DNA from: an uncultured Pelagibacteraceae bacterium
Lineage (GTDB): Bacteria; Pseudomonadota; Alphaproteobacteria; Pelagibacterales; Pelagibacteraceae
Length of the DNA stretch: 58,242 nt
Reading direction: 5' to 3'
Assembly (NCBI GenBank): GCA_902554035.1
Contig: CACDMX010000001.1
Coordinates: forward strand, 1 to 58,242
Both the position numbers and the translations under genes were made by a program. Shown here piece after piece: positions 36,704 through 45,684 of this stretch (position 1 is its first letter; each line of letters opens with the position of its first letter). The notes under the pieces were generated by a model, which ran no database searches, had not been told where the DNA came from, and saw nothing but the letters and a program-made list of their open reading frames with translations.

Positions 36704-36933
36704 TCAATGAGATATTTTTAATGAATGGGTATGGAGCGTATGTTTGGTCAGCTTTTTTATTCACCATCATGTGTTTTGCATCATTATATTTGTTGACTAA
36801 GCTTCAATTGTTGAGAGAACAAAAAAAATATATTGCTAAATTTGGTTCATTGAGTGAAGCTAAGAGCGCTATTGCTAAAGAACAAAAAATAAATAAAGAA
36901 ATACTTTTAAATACTCTAATTTCTAAAATTTAA
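36700..36933 (+). CDS. ccmD: Haem exporter accessory protein CcmD
   Basis: Small membrane protein (77 residues) that aids release of holo-CcmE from the CcmABCD complex. It has the family opening [15 protein letters not shown] (about 8-22), one membrane segment and a basic cytoplasmic tail. The tail is longer than the usual 40-60 residue protein. Position between ccmC and ccmE confirms the call. Confidence 0.9.
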   Translation: MINEIFLMNGYGAYVWSAFLFTIMCFASLYLLTKLQLLREQKKYIAKFGSLSEAKSAIAKEQKINKEILLNTLISKI

Positions 36934-36947
36934 CTTTAAATCCAAAA

Positions 36948-37364
36948 ATGGTAAAAAAAGTTAAATTAAGAATAGCGTTTTTATTGGCATTAATACTATC
37001 AATAATTTTATCTCTTTTTTTAATTCTCCAATCTTTAGAAAAAGATGTGGTATTTTTTCTTTCGCCTACAGATATTAAAAATTTAGAGGAAATAGAAAAA
37101 AAAAAAATTAGAGTAGGAGGAATGGTAAAAGATAAATCTGTGAGTATAAATTCAAATAAAATAAATTTTATAGTCACTGATTTTAAAAATGAGATAAATG
37201 TGAGTTATTCAGGATCAGTTCCAAATCTGTTTTCAGAAAACAAAGGAGTTGTAGCAGAGGGATTTTTGCAAGATAGAAGTTATTTTAAAGCGGTAAAAAT
37301 TTTAGCAAAGCACGATGAAAACTACATGCCTCCAGAGGTGAAAGAAGCTTTAGGAGATAAATAA
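36948..37364 (+). CDS. ccmE: Cytochrome c maturation haem chaperone CcmE
   Basis: Periplasmic, membrane-anchored haem chaperone. Of 138 residues, one membrane segment lies near 9-28, then a beta-barrel (OB fold) with [12 protein letters not shown]. The haem-linking His122 and Tyr126 are in KHDENYMP (equivalent to His130 and Tyr134 of E. coli). The C-terminal tail is short. One base separates it from ccmF. Confidence 0.96.
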   Translation: MVKKVKLRIAFLLALILSIILSLFLILQSLEKDVVFFLSPTDIKNLEEIEKKKIRVGGMVKDKSVSINSNKINFIVTDFKNEINVSYSGSVPNLFSENKGVVAEGFLQDRSYFKAVKILAKHDENYMPPEVKEALGDK

Positions 37365-37365
37365 A

Positions 37366-39246
37366 TTGATACCTAATTTCATAGGATATTATTCATTAAT
37401 TTTTGGTTTAGCTTCTTCAGTTATTATTTTTATTCTTTCTCTAAAAAGTTATAAGATTAAAATAATTGATAAAAAAATTTTTTCTTTAAGTTTTTTACAA
37501 TTTTTTTTTGTATTAACTAGTTTTTTTAGCTTAGTTATTTGTTTTGTGATATCCGATTTTAGCAATGAAACTGTATTTAATAATTCTCACTCAAATAAAC
37601 CAATTTTTTATAAAATATCAGGAACATGGGGAAACCATGAAGGGAGTTTACTTCTATGGTTATTAGTTTTAACCCTATTTTTATTTTTATTTTTAATTTA
37701 TTCTAAAGATGAAGTTAAAAGGTACAGAATTTTAACCTTAGTATTTCAACAAGTAATTATAATTGGTTTTTTTCTGTTTGTTTTAATTACTTCAAATCCT
37801 TTTAATTATTTATTTCCAAAACCAGTTGAAGGGTTAGGCCTGAATCCTATTTTACAAGATCCAGCTTTAGCTATTCACCCTCCAATTTTGTATATAGGTT
37901 ATGTAGGCGCATCAATAATATTTTCATCGAGTCTTGCAGCTACAGTTGAAAATTATATTTCAAAAAGTTGGGCAAAAAACATTAAAATTTGGATTTTAGT
38001 TTCATGGATTTTTTTAACAGTAGGAATTATGTTGGGGTCTATTTGGGCTTACTATGAATTAGGATGGGGTGGTTTTTGGTTCTGGGATCCGGTTGAGAAT
38101 GTTTCTCTGATGCCCTGGATATGTTTAACTGCTCTGTTACATTGTATTTTAGTTCTTGAAAAAAGAGATTTTTTAAAAACTTGGACAATAATATTGTCAA
38201 TAGCAACTTTCACTTTAAGTATGTGTGGAACTTTTTTAGTAAGATCAGGTATACTTAATTCAGTACATACATTTGCAAATGATCCTTCTCGAGGTATTTT
38301 TATTTTAAGTTTTTTGTTTTTTTTAGTAATTATGTCCTTAGTAATTTTCTTTACTTTTTATCAAGAGAAAAAAGAAGATTATCAAAAAATTTATTTTTTA
38401 AGTAAAGAAGTCTCTATTTTGATAAATAATTGGTTTTTAATGTACTTTCTTTCTGTAATTTTGATTGGAACATTATATCCAATTTTTCTCGAGGTAATTT
38501 CAAATCAAAAAATATCCGTAGGTCCACCATTTTATAATAAATTAATTGTACCCTTTCTAATATTTTTTATGCTTTTCATGTCAATTGGGCCTAATTTTAG
38601 ATGGATTAAAGAAACAAATATCAAAAATAAATTTCAATTAATTTTATTTTTTTTTCTTTCAATGTTTCTGTCTTTAATTTTCTTAGAAAAAATTGGTCGT
38701 ACAGATTTATTTAATAGTCTCTTGTTGGTAGCTTCGTTACATTTAGTTTTTATAACAATAAAAGATTTTTTTTCAAAAAAAATTCATAATTTTTCAAAAA
38801 AAATTTCTCATTTTGGTTTCAGTTTATTAATTTTAAGTATTTTACTTAATGGAATTATGTCTAGTGAAATAACAATGAATCTAAAGGTTGGAGATAGTTT
38901 TAATTTTGGAAAGGAAAAAATTTTTTTTAAATCTTTAAAAAATAATAAAATAAACAATTATCAATCAATTACTGGTCATTTTATAGTCGTAGATGATAAA
39001 AAAAATATTTATGAATTTGAGCCAGAATTAAGAATTTATGATCAACCAGAGGTGGTTACTAGTGAAGCTGATATTAAAACAGATTTATTTGGAGATAAAT
39101 TTTTAGTTATAAATAAAATTAAAGGTGATGAATATTTTAATGTTCGTTACCAAATTAAACCATTTATGATTTGGATATGGATATCAACTTTACTTTTGGT
39201 AATCGGAGGCTCTATAAGTTTATATAAGAGATATTATGAAAAATAA
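37366..39246 (+). CDS. ccmF: Cytochrome c haem lyase subunit CcmF
   Basis: Large membrane protein (626 residues, about 13-15 segments) that transfers haem from CcmE to apocytochromes c. The WWD-type motif is WGGFWFWDPVENVSLMPW (about 234-251). Conserved haem-ligand histidines occur in WGNHEGSLLLW (about 88), LAIHPPILY (about 168), LLHCILVLE and SVHTFANDP. The start is TTG at 37366, which gives the canonical MIPNFIGYYSL beginning; no ATG fits. It overlaps ccmG by 11 bases. Confidence 0.96.
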   Translation: MIPNFIGYYSLIFGLASSVIIFILSLKSYKIKIIDKKIFSLSFLQFFFVLTSFFSLVICFVISDFSNETVFNNSHSNKPIFYKISGTWGNHEGSLLLWLLVLTLFLFLFLIYSKDEVKRYRILTLVFQQVIIIGFFLFVLITSNPFNYLFPKPVEGLGLNPILQDPALAIHPPILYIGYVGASIIFSSSLAATVENYISKSWAKNIKIWILVSWIFLTVGIMLGSIWAYYELGWGGFWFWDPVENVSLMPWICLTALLHCILVLEKRDFLKTWTIILSIATFTLSMCGTFLVRSGILNSVHTFANDPSRGIFILSFLFFLVIMSLVIFFTFYQEKKEDYQKIYFLSKEVSILINNWFLMYFLSVILIGTLYPIFLEVISNQKISVGPPFYNKLIVPFLIFFMLFMSIGPNFRWIKETNIKNKFQLILFFFLSMFLSLIFLEKIGRTDLFNSLLLVASLHLVFITIKDFFSKKIHNFSKKISHFGFSLLILSILLNGIMSSEITMNLKVGDSFNFGKEKIFFKSLKNNKINNYQSITGHFIVVDDKKNIYEFEPELRIYDQPEVVTSEADIKTDLFGDKFLVINKIKGDEYFNVRYQIKPFMIWIWISTLLLVIGGSISLYKRYYEK

Positions 39247-39757
39247 ATTTTTAATTATTTTGTTAATATTTTTTTTAAGTTTCTGTTTTTTTGTATTATA
39301 TAAAAGTTTAAACAGTTCAGGTATATATGTACCTGAAAAAAAAGAAGCTAGAGATTTACCTGAGTTTGTTTCTACAGAATTATTTTCTAATAAAAAAATT
39401 TCTTCAAAAGAAATATTTAGAGGCAGTAATTTCTATATTTTAAATATTTGGGCCAGCTGGTGTGCACCCTGTAGAGCAGAACATCCTCAATTGATAGAGT
39501 TAAGTAAAAATTCGTCAATCAAAGTTATAGGATTAAATTATAAAGATAATCCGAAAAACGCAAAAAAATTTTTAAATGAATTAGGAAATCCTTTCTCTAC
39601 AACTATAGTGGATACAAATGGTATAATTTCAATTGAGTTTGGTGGCTATGGAATACCTGAAACTTTTTTAATTAACAAAGATAAAAAAATAATAAAAAGT
39701 TTTATTGGAAATTTAACAAGAGACTCACTTAAAGAAATAAGTTTAATTATAAAATGA
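39236..39757 (+). CDS. ccmG: Thiol:disulphide interchange protein CcmG (DsbE)
   Basis: Membrane-anchored thioredoxin-like protein (173 residues) that keeps the CXXCH cysteines of apocytochrome c reduced. N-terminal anchor at about 4-22; active site WASWCAPCR with Cys76 and Cys79; the cis-Pro is in GYGIPETFLI (about 143-152). It overlaps ccmF by 11 bases and ccmH by 4. Confidence 0.95.
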   Translation: MKNKFLIILLIFFLSFCFFVLYKSLNSSGIYVPEKKEARDLPEFVSTELFSNKKISSKEIFRGSNFYILNIWASWCAPCRAEHPQLIELSKNSSIKVIGLNYKDNPKNAKKFLNELGNPFSTTIVDTNGIISIEFGGYGIPETFLINKDKKIIKSFIGNLTRDSLKEISLIIK

Positions 39758-40125
39758 AATTTTTAAGATTTGTTATTGTATTAGTTTTGTTATTAAATTA
39801 TTTTTCAATAACATATGCAAATAAAAATGATGAGTTAACTATTAAAATTTCAAAAAATTTGAGATGTTTAATTTGTCAAGGTCAATCCATTTACGACTCC
39901 CAGTCTGATTTTGCAATCAGTATGAAGCTTCTTATCAATAAAAAAATTGATGAAGGGTTAAGTGAAAAAGAAATTTATAAAATTTTAATTGAAAAATATG
40001 GGGAATGGATTGTTTATGACACACGTTTTAACAAAAATACGTTTATTCTATGGGGATTGCCAGTATTGTTATTTTTTTTAGGAGGTGCAATAATACTAAA
40101 AAAATTGGTTTTTCGTAAAATATAA
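39754..40125 (+). CDS. ccmH: Cytochrome c maturation protein CcmH
   Basis: Thiol-handling subunit of the cytochrome c lyase complex. The 123 residues have a cleavable or anchoring N-terminus (about 4-22), the LRCLICQGQ motif with Cys38 and Cys41, a helical bundle ending in YGEWIVYDTRFN, and one C-terminal membrane segment. No TPR-type CcmI domain is attached and no ccmI gene follows, so this function is either elsewhere or absent. Confidence 0.95.
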   Translation: MKFLRFVIVLVLLLNYFSITYANKNDELTIKISKNLRCLICQGQSIYDSQSDFAISMKLLINKKIDEGLSEKEIYKILIEKYGEWIVYDTRFNKNTFILWGLPVLLFFLGGAIILKKLVFRKI

Positions 40126-40154
40126 TTGTATATGTAAAAAGGATAAAATTTTTT

Positions 40155-40682
40155 ATGAAGCTAACATGTTTTAAAAAACACATTTTATTGTTTGGATTTT
40201 TTTTATTTATATTTACACCTTTAAAGGCAACAGATAATAAAAAAATTTCAAATAGTGAGCATGAAATTAATATTTTCACTGGATTGTTTGATTTTAGTGA
40301 CGATGGTAAGAGATCACAAATAATTGGTTTTCAACATCAAAATGAAAAACTTACTAGAGAAAGTTTTTTAGGTACTCTTTCACCAATTACAGGAGCTTTA
40401 ATAACACAAGATAGTGCTAGTTATTTTTACACAGGAGTTCAAGCAATGTATAAAGTTGGCAGCATAAATGTAACGCCAAGTTTCACACCTGGTCTTTATA
40501 GCCAGGGAGACGGTAAAGACTTAGGTCATATGATCGAGTTTAAAAGTGAAGTTCAATTATCTTTTGATCTACCAAAAGAGAGTCAATTTGGTTTTTCATA
40601 CAATCATATATCTAATGCAAGCCTGGGGGATAAAAATCCTGGGGCAAATAGTTATATGTTTAATTTTCTTAAAAAATTTTAG
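40155..40682 (+). CDS. PagL-like lipid A 3-O-deacylase / acyloxyacyl hydrolase family
   Basis: Predicted outer-membrane beta-barrel (175 residues) with a signal peptide (Lys start, ILLFGFFLFIF core, cut after LKA). The C-terminal FSYNHISNASLGDKNPGANS (about 149-168) closely matches the active region of PagL, which has the His-Ser pair (HxS, here HIS) and removes the 3-O acyl chain of lipid A; the protein ends in Phe, as is usual for barrels inserted by BamA. It follows ccmH by 29 bases on the same strand, without functional link. Confidence 0.82.
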   Translation: MKLTCFKKHILLFGFFLFIFTPLKATDNKKISNSEHEINIFTGLFDFSDDGKRSQIIGFQHQNEKLTRESFLGTLSPITGALITQDSASYFYTGVQAMYKVGSINVTPSFTPGLYSQGDGKDLGHMIEFKSEVQLSFDLPKESQFGFSYNHISNASLGDKNPGANSYMFNFLKKF

Positions 40683-40690
40683 AATAATTT

Positions 40691-41851
40691 ATGAGATTAA
40701 AAGATTGTCATAATTTTTATGACTTTAGAAAATTAGCTGAAAAAAAACTACCATCGCCAATTTTTCATTATATAGATGGCGCTGCAGATGATGAAATCAC
40801 TTATAAGAGAAATTCTAGTGCATTTAATGATGTTGACTTAGTACCGAATGTTTTAAGAGGTGTAGAAAATGTTGATTTATCAACAACAATTTTTGGAAAA
40901 AAAATTGATTTACCATTCTATTGTTCTCCAACAGCCCTTCAAAGACTTTTTCATTATGATGGAGAGAGAGCGGTGGGTAAAGCAGCTCAAAAATTCAATA
41001 CGATGTTCGGTGTTTCAGCTTTAGCCACAGTAAGTGTTGAGGAAATTTCCTCAATGATTGATACTCCAAAAATGTTTCAGTTTTATTTTCATAAAGATAG
41101 AGGATTGAATGACTCTTGTCTCGAAAGAGCTAAAGCAGCAAAATTTGATGTAATGGCTTTAACTGTAGATACAATAACAGGAGGAAACCGTGAAAGAGAT
41201 CTAAGAACTGGTTTTACGTCCCCTCCTAAACTAACATTATCAAGTCTTTTCAGTTTTGCTATTAAACCAATGTGGGGGATAAACTATTTAACAAAAGGTA
41301 AATTTGAATTGCCACATCTTCAAGATTATGTGAAAGAAGGTACCAGCACTAATACTTCAATCGGTAATTATTTTTCCACCATGTTAGATCAATCAATGAA
41401 TTGGAATGATGCTGAAAAATTGTGTTCACAATGGGGTGGGCACTTTGCTCTTAAAGGAGTGATGAGTGTTGAGGATGCTAAAAGAGCAGTAGATATTGGA
41501 TGCACAGGAATAATGGTATCAAATCATGGTGGAAGACAACTTGATGGTTCTAGATCACCATTTGACCAATTAGCAGAGATTGTTGATGCAGTTGGTGATA
41601 AGATAGATGTTATTTGTGAGGGAGGATTTCAAAGAGGGACTCATATGCTCAAAGCTTTATCTCTTGGAGCTAAAGCATGTGCAGGTGGTAGATTATATCT
41701 TTATGCATTAGCAGCAGCAGGACAGGAAGGCGTTGAAAGAGCTTTAGGACAATATCGTGCAGAGCTAGTGAGAGGTATGAAATTAATGGGATGTACAAAA
41801 ATAAGTGATTTAAGTAGAAAAAATCTAAGATTTAGAAAAAATGGATCTTGA
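40691..41851 (+). CDS. lldD: FMN-dependent alpha-hydroxy-acid oxidase/dehydrogenase, copy 1
   Basis: FMN enzyme of the L-lactate dehydrogenase/glycolate oxidase family (386 residues). It oxidises an L-2-hydroxy acid to the 2-oxo acid. The N-terminal FHYIDGAADDEITYKRN with catalytic Tyr, the substrate site ALTVDTITGGNRERDLR, and the catalytic His-Arg in SNHGGRQLDGSRSP (about 278-291) are clear. It overlaps the paralogue downstream by 11 bases. In a cluster with a TRAP transporter and an FAD-type dehydrogenase; L-lactate is the likely but unproven substrate. Confidence 0.93.
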   Translation: MRLKDCHNFYDFRKLAEKKLPSPIFHYIDGAADDEITYKRNSSAFNDVDLVPNVLRGVENVDLSTTIFGKKIDLPFYCSPTALQRLFHYDGERAVGKAAQKFNTMFGVSALATVSVEEISSMIDTPKMFQFYFHKDRGLNDSCLERAKAAKFDVMALTVDTITGGNRERDLRTGFTSPPKLTLSSLFSFAIKPMWGINYLTKGKFELPHLQDYVKEGTSTNTSIGNYFSTMLDQSMNWNDAEKLCSQWGGHFALKGVMSVEDAKRAVDIGCTGIMVSNHGGRQLDGSRSPFDQLAEIVDAVGDKIDVICEGGFQRGTHMLKALSLGAKACAGGRLYLYALAAAGQEGVERALGQYRAELVRGMKLMGCTKISDLSRKNLRFRKNGS

Positions 41852-42989
41852 TGATTGTCATAACTACGATGATTTTAGAAGATTAGCTAAAAAAAAATTA
41901 CCTTCACCAATTTTTCATTATATTGATGGAGGGTCAGATGATGAAGTAACATTAAGAAGAAATTCTAACTCTTTTAATTCATGTGATTTAATACCAAATG
42001 TTCTAAATGGAGTGGAAAATCCTGATCTTTCAACAATAGTATTAGGACGTAAAATAAATATTCCACTTTTTCTCTCACCTACAGCGATGCAAAGATTATA
42101 TCATCCAGATGGAGATAAAGCTTCAGCTAGAGCTGCAGAAAAATTTGGAACTTTTTATAGCATGTCAACTATGGCAAACACATCTATTGAGGAAATATCA
42201 AATATTTCAAGCGGACCTAAATTATTTCAATTATATGTCCACAAAGACAAATCAATTACTGATGATTTGTTGGATAGATGTAAAATGGCTAACTTTGATG
42301 GATTGTGTTTAACCGTCGACACTATAGTTGCTGGAAATAGAGAAAGAGATCATAGAACGGGCTTCACAACACCTCCAAAGTTTACTTTTAAAAGCTTTGT
42401 AGATTTTGCTTTAAGACCTGGGTGGTTATTTAATTATTTTACAAATAAAAAATTTGAATTATCAAATGTAAAAAACAAAACAGACAAAGGCACAAATATA
42501 ACTAAATCTGTGATTGAGTATATAAACGAACAATATGATCCAGCCATGAATTGGAAAGATGCAGAATACATCGTAAAAAAATGGAATGGTCCGTTCGCTT
42601 TAAAGGGTATAATGAGTTTAGAGGATGTAGAGCACGCAATAGATATTGGTTGTACAGCTGTGATAATATCAAATCATGGTGGTAGACAGCTAGATGGTTC
42701 ATTATCACCTTTTGACCAAATAAAAGAAATTTCAGATAAATTTGGTAATAAAGTTGAAATAATTTTAGATGGTGGAATCAGAAGAGGTACTCACGTCATA
42801 AAAGCAATTGCAGCTGGAGCAAAAGCATGCAGCTTTGGAAAGGGTTATCTTTTTAGTTTGAGCGCAGGTGGTCAAAAGGGTATTGAAAAAATGTTGCAAA
42901 ATTTGCATAAAGAAATTGAAAGGAATATGAAATTGATGGGTTGTAAAAATTTAAAAGAACTTAACTCTTCAAAATTAGTATATAGATAA
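41841..42989 (+). CDS. lldD: FMN-dependent alpha-hydroxy-acid oxidase/dehydrogenase, copy 2
   Basis: Tandem paralogue (382 residues) of the preceding gene, similar along the full length. The same catalytic segments are present: FHYIDGGSDDEVTLRRN, CLTVDTIVAGNRERDHR and SNHGGRQLDGSLSP. Substrate-region differences (for example SPTAMQRLYHPDG versus SPTALQRLFHYDG, and SMSTMANTS versus GVSALATVS) suggest the two copies differ in substrate, such as lactate versus a longer hydroxy acid. The ATG lies inside the end of copy 1. Confidence 0.93.
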   Translation: MDLDDCHNYDDFRRLAKKKLPSPIFHYIDGGSDDEVTLRRNSNSFNSCDLIPNVLNGVENPDLSTIVLGRKINIPLFLSPTAMQRLYHPDGDKASARAAEKFGTFYSMSTMANTSIEEISNISSGPKLFQLYVHKDKSITDDLLDRCKMANFDGLCLTVDTIVAGNRERDHRTGFTTPPKFTFKSFVDFALRPGWLFNYFTNKKFELSNVKNKTDKGTNITKSVIEYINEQYDPAMNWKDAEYIVKKWNGPFALKGIMSLEDVEHAIDIGCTAVIISNHGGRQLDGSLSPFDQIKEISDKFGNKVEIILDGGIRRGTHVIKAIAAGAKACSFGKGYLFSLSAGGQKGIEKMLQNLHKEIERNMKLMGCKNLKELNSSKLVYR

Positions 42990-42993
42990 TTAG

Positions 42994-44157
42994 ATGAAAT
43001 TAGCAGAAAATCTTAGAAGACTAGGTACTGAAACAGCATTTAAAATTTTAGCTGATGCAAAAAAATTAGAAGCTCAAGGAAAAAAAATAATTCACTTAAG
43101 CGTTGGTCAACCAGATTTTAAAACACCAAATCATGTTGTAGAAGCTACAAAAAAAGCTTTGGATGATGGTCATCATGGGTATGTTTTACCCAATGGAATA
43201 ATTGAATGTAGGCAAGCCGTAACAAGAAAAATTAAAAAGCTATATAACGCAGAAATTGATCCTGAAAGAGTAATTATCATGCCAGGTGGAAAACCGACCA
43301 TGTATTATGCAATAACACTATTTGGTGAGCCAGGTGCTGAGATTATATACCCAGATCCAGGTTTTCCAATTTATGAGTCGATGATAAATTTTACAGGTGC
43401 AAAAGCAGTACCCATAGATATGCTTGAAGATAAAGATTTTTCTATTAATCCAAAAAAAATACTATCTTTAATTAATGAAAATACACGATTAATTATATTA
43501 AATAACCCAAACAATCCCACCGGTGCTTTCACTGAAAAAAAAAAAATTGATGAGCTAGCAGAGGGATTAAAGAAATTTCCAAAAGTTGCTATTTTAAGCG
43601 ACGAAATTTACAGTAGACAAATTTTTGATGGAAAAAAAATGCCATCTTTTTTTGACTATCCTTTTTTATATGACAGATTAATTGTTCTTGATGGATGGAG
43701 CAAAGCATATTCAATGACAGGTTGGAGATTAGGTTGGGCAGTTTGGCCTGAAAAATTAATAGAACAAGTAATTAAACTTTGTGTAAATAATCATTCCTGT
43801 GTCAATGCAGCTATTCAATTTGGTGGAATTGCTGCTCTTGATGGACCAGATGACTCAATAAATTTTATGATGGAAAAATTTACAAAAAGAAGAAAATTAA
43901 TTTATGATGGTTTAAATAGTATTAAAGGAATTGATTGTAGTTTACCAGGTGGAGCATTTTACGCTTTTCCTAATGTTAAAGAAACTGGTATGAATGGTGA
44001 GGAATTTGCAAAAAAATGTCTTCATGAAGCTGGAGTTGCAATTGTTCCAGGAACTTCATTTGGAAAAAAGGCTAAGGATTATGTTAGATTTAGTTTTGCT
44101 GCTTCACAAGATAATATTTCTGATTCAATTGAAAATATTAAAAAAATGCTTGGTTAA
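42994..44157 (+). CDS. PLP-dependent aminotransferase, class I/II
   Basis: Aspartate-aminotransferase-fold enzyme of 387 residues. Motifs: SVGQPDFKTP (about 37-46), NNPNNPTGA (about 169-177), SDEIYSR (about 203-209), the PLP-lysine in DGWSKAYSMTGWRLGW (about 230-245), and the substrate Arg in YVRFSFA near the end. The substrate is not predictable. It starts 4 bases after the hydroxy-acid oxidase, so it may act on the 2-oxo acid made there, for example pyruvate to alanine; this is inference. Confidence 0.93.
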   Translation: MKLAENLRRLGTETAFKILADAKKLEAQGKKIIHLSVGQPDFKTPNHVVEATKKALDDGHHGYVLPNGIIECRQAVTRKIKKLYNAEIDPERVIIMPGGKPTMYYAITLFGEPGAEIIYPDPGFPIYESMINFTGAKAVPIDMLEDKDFSINPKKILSLINENTRLIILNNPNNPTGAFTEKKKIDELAEGLKKFPKVAILSDEIYSRQIFDGKKMPSFFDYPFLYDRLIVLDGWSKAYSMTGWRLGWAVWPEKLIEQVIKLCVNNHSCVNAAIQFGGIAALDGPDDSINFMMEKFTKRRKLIYDGLNSIKGIDCSLPGGAFYAFPNVKETGMNGEEFAKKCLHEAGVAIVPGTSFGKKAKDYVRFSFAASQDNISDSIENIKKMLG

Positions 44158-44199
44158 TTAGTCATATATTTTTTATTTTTTTTTTAATAATATATTCTA

Positions 44200-45573
44200 A
44201 TGAACTTAAATCTTCAAAACCAACTTAAAAAGATTCTCAACGATAGATTTTCTCTATCAGAGTCAACAAGAGCAAATTATGCTAGAGGTGAAGATACATA
44301 TGATCCTGTACTTTCTCAGGCAGTAGTTTTTCCTGAGACGAATGAAGAAGTGTCTCTAATTTTAAAGTTATGTAATGAAAATAAAGTACCAGTAGTTCCA
44401 TTTGGTACTGGCACTTCTTTAGAGGGCCATGCGGTAGGAAATGATAAAGGAATAACCATTTCACTTGAAAAGATGAATAAAGTACTAGTGGTAAACACTG
44501 AGGATTTTGATTGTAGAGTTCAAGCTTGTGTGACTAGAGAGCAACTTAATGAATATCTGCGAGAAGATGGTGTTTTTTTTCCAATAGATCCAGGTGCAAA
44601 CGCTGCTATTGGTGGAATGGCGTCTACATCTGCTTCGGGGACAATGGCTGTAAAATATGGGACTATGAAGTCTGTAATAACAGGATTAACAGTTATTTTA
44701 CCAAATGGAGATATCATAAATACTGGAGGTCGTGCAAAAAAAACTTCAGCTGGATATAATCTAACAAATTTATTTATTGGTTCAGAGGGAACATTGGGGA
44801 TTATAACAGAGGTCCAATTAAGATTATCACCTATTCCAGAAAATATAATCAGTGCCGTTTGTCAATTTCAAGAACTTGAGAATGCGGTAAAGACCGCACA
44901 AGAAGTAATTCAATATGGTATACCTATAGCAAGAATTGAAATGCTCAACAAAGATCAAATGGAGATAAGTATTAATTATTCAAAATTAGAGGATGTAAAA
45001 CCTTTACCAACATTATTTTTTGAGTTTCATGGAGATGAAATTTCAAATAAAGAGCAAATTAAAATTGTAGATGAAATATCAAAAAATAACAATGGTAGTG
45101 ATTTTAAGTGGGCCGAAACATTAGAAAAGAGAAATAAAATGTGGAGAGCAAGATGGGATGCTTGGTACTCTGTTAAAGCACTTATAAATAATGGACGAGT
45201 ATACACAACTGATATTTGTGTTCCAATTTCTAAAATTACTGAATGTGTTAAGTTTGCCGAGACAGAGGTTAAAAAACTTGGATTAAGAGGTCCAATGGTT
45301 GGTCATTTAGGTGATGGAAATTTTCATGTTATGCTTCCATATGATCCTTCAAAGAAAGGGGCGTATGAAAAAATTAAAAAATTTAATGATATCTTGATTA
45401 AAAAAAGTCTTGAGTCTGAGGGAACAATTACCGGAGAACATGGAATTGGACTGCATAAAAAAAAATACTTAATGGAACAACACGCAGATAATCTACCTTT
45501 GATGAAATCCATTAAAAGAACTATTGATCCAAATAATATTATGAATCCTGGAAAAATATTTGATTTAAATTAA
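44200..45573 (+). CDS. FAD-linked D-2-hydroxy-acid dehydrogenase (GlcD/D-LDH type)
   Basis: FAD enzyme of the VAO family (457 residues) resembling cytochrome-linked D-lactate dehydrogenase and GlcD. The FAD domain has VPFGTGTSLEGHAVG (about 66-80) and DPGANAAIGGMASTSASGT (about 129-147), GSEGTLGIITE follows (about 195-205), and the C-terminal part has GHLGDGNFHVML (about 367-378) with metal-site histidines and GEHGIGLHKKKYL. It would handle D isomers while the FMN pair handles L isomers. A TATA-like stretch lies just before the ATG. Confidence 0.92.
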   Translation: MNLNLQNQLKKILNDRFSLSESTRANYARGEDTYDPVLSQAVVFPETNEEVSLILKLCNENKVPVVPFGTGTSLEGHAVGNDKGITISLEKMNKVLVVNTEDFDCRVQACVTREQLNEYLREDGVFFPIDPGANAAIGGMASTSASGTMAVKYGTMKSVITGLTVILPNGDIINTGGRAKKTSAGYNLTNLFIGSEGTLGIITEVQLRLSPIPENIISAVCQFQELENAVKTAQEVIQYGIPIARIEMLNKDQMEISINYSKLEDVKPLPTLFFEFHGDEISNKEQIKIVDEISKNNNGSDFKWAETLEKRNKMWRARWDAWYSVKALINNGRVYTTDICVPISKITECVKFAETEVKKLGLRGPMVGHLGDGNFHVMLPYDPSKKGAYEKIKKFNDILIKKSLESEGTITGEHGIGLHKKKYLMEQHADNLPLMKSIKRTIDPNNIMNPGKIFDLN

Positions 45574-45670
45574 TTTTACTACTCTTAGTTGTAAATAATT
45601 TAGAATTAGACTAATTAGCACGGGACTCAGAAAAACATATATGCTTTAATTGTCATGTTAATTAACTAAG

Positions 45671-45675
45671 AGGAG
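45671..45675 (+). promoter_or_regulatory. Strong Shine-Dalgarno of dctP
   Basis: AGGAG, 9 bases before the dctP ATG at 45685, within AAGAGGAGAAATAAATC. The 111-base gap upstream also holds a 10-bp palindrome GTTAATTAAC (45657-45666). Strong ribosome binding fits the high expression expected of a solute-binding protein. I cannot place a convincing -35/-10 pair. Confidence 0.6.
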
Positions 45676-45684
45676 AAATAAATC

